This document shows, piece by piece, positions 32,089-32,380 of a DNA stretch of 32,380 nucleotides. The notes under the pieces were generated by a model that was given only the letters and a program-made list of their open reading frames with translations, did no database searches and had not been told where the DNA came from. Every line of letters starts with the position of its first letter. Within the stretch, counting starts at the first letter, position 1. The translations under genes were made by a program, and so were the position numbers. This stretch comes from Burkholderiales bacterium (GTDB lineage: Bacteria; Pseudomonadota; Gammaproteobacteria; Burkholderiales; Burkholderiaceae_A): positions 1 to 32,380 of the forward strand of contig JAURFZ010000002.1 in the NCBI GenBank assembly GCA_030834045.1. The letters run 5' to 3'.

Positions 32089-32380
32089 CTAGACGTAGTC
32101 CTTGTACTTATCAAGGAAACGCACGGGCTTGCTTAGGGCATCGCGACGGAAGGGGTCGCCAAGTTCGCGTGTGCAGAAGATTTCAACGACACAAGTTTTA
32201 CGCTGGTTCATCTGCATGTCCACTGCCTTTGTGAGGGCTAGGCCAACGTCTTCAAGCTTGTCCACCATGATGGCCTCGGCACCCATTGCCTTGGCAATGC
32301 CGGCAAAGCTTGGGCTCTCGAGCTCTTCTGCCACAAAACGTCGGCCGTAGAAGTCAACCTGGTTCTTCTTCTCGGCCCCC
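32089..32380 (-). CDS. xsc: Sulfoacetaldehyde acetyltransferase, C-terminal fragment (5' part outside window)
   Basis: The visible 96 residues run from GAEKKNQVDFYGRRFVAEEL through FAGIAKAMGAEAIMVDKLED to the terminal sequence LGDPFRRDALSKPVRFLDKY followed by KDYV. This is the highly conserved end of Xsc, a ThDP enzyme of about 600 aa. Xsc converts sulfoacetaldehyde and phosphate to acetyl phosphate and sulfite in the cytoplasm, the desulfonation step on which taurine, isethionate, sulfoacetate and many sulfolactate routes converge. The gene is cut by the right edge; the ATG at 32334 is internal, not a start. It ends at its own terminator and does not run through into hpsN. Confidence 0.95.
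   Translation of the reverse strand, partial: GAEKKNQVDFYGRRFVAEELESPSFAGIAKAMGAEAIMVDKLEDVGLALTKAVDMQMNQRKTCVVEIFCTRELGDPFRRDALSKPVRFLDKYKDYV

Noticed and set aside
31909..32136. Small plus-strand frame of 75 codons between hpsN and xsc
   Set aside because: It runs across the xsc terminator hairpin and into the xsc 3' end in antisense; lysine-rich content reflects the terminator and flanking sequence.
1..32380. CRISPR arrays, tRNA/rRNA genes, insertion sequences or prophage genes
   Set aside because: No regularly spaced repeats, clover-leaf-like segments, transposase or phage motifs were seen on reading both strands; coding density is high throughout.

Overview
The window reads as part of a proteobacterial chromosome. 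Burkholderiales or another betaproteobacterium is my guess from gene content and mid-50s GC judged by eye; nothing in the sequence proves it. Nearly every gene can be placed in the uptake and breakdown of C2/C3 organosulfonates and disposal of the sulfite released. The anchor is the C-terminal end of sulfoacetaldehyde acetyltransferase (xsc) at the right edge. It is supported by an HpsN-type sulfopropanediol dehydrogenase, the sulfolactate dehydrogenase pair SlcC/ComC, a stand-alone phosphate acetyltransferase, a SoeABC-type cytoplasmic sulfite dehydrogenase and a TauE/SafE exporter.

Layout. (1) 1-9885, minus strand: one tightly packed ten-gene operon, in transcription order slcC, comC, SdhB-like FeS protein, two SdhC/D-like anchors, class I fumarase-type alpha and beta subunits, SdhA-like flavoprotein, tctA, and a ThDP-dependent enzyme cut by the left edge. 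(2) 10011-13358: a divergent sulfatase / metallophosphoesterase pair, both without export signals. (3) 13355-15546, minus: tauE/safE and a SulP permease lacking a STAS domain. (4) 15557-23549, plus: iclR, pta, soeA, soeB, soeC and an acyl-CoA ligase, nearly all overlapping or abutting. (5) 23686-31766, minus: hpsN, SDR, Zn-alcohol dehydrogenase, TRAP transporter dctP-dctQ-dctM and a GMC oxidoreductase (possible isethionate dehydrogenase). (6) 32089-32380, minus: end of xsc, with its own terminator.

How it may work together. Dihydroxypropanesulfonate would go to sulfolactate via HpsN and the two dehydrogenases. Sulfolactate enantiomers would go to sulfopyruvate via SlcC/ComC, and isethionate to sulfoacetaldehyde via the GMC enzyme. 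Xsc then gives acetyl phosphate plus sulfite; Pta makes acetyl-CoA, SoeABC oxidises sulfite to sulfate, and TauE/SulP may move the anions.

Most interesting is operon 1. It places a complete succinate-dehydrogenase-like complex and a fumarase-like hydro-lyase beside the two sulfolactate dehydrogenases and a ThDP enzyme. This suggests a sulfonate copy of the succinate-fumarate-malate-oxaloacetate segment: 3-sulfopropanoate to 3-sulfoacrylate to 3-sulfolactate to 3-sulfopyruvate, then decarboxylation to sulfoacetaldehyde. That pathway is my inference; the component families are clear, their substrates are not. No RNA genes, insertion sequences or CRISPR arrays were seen.
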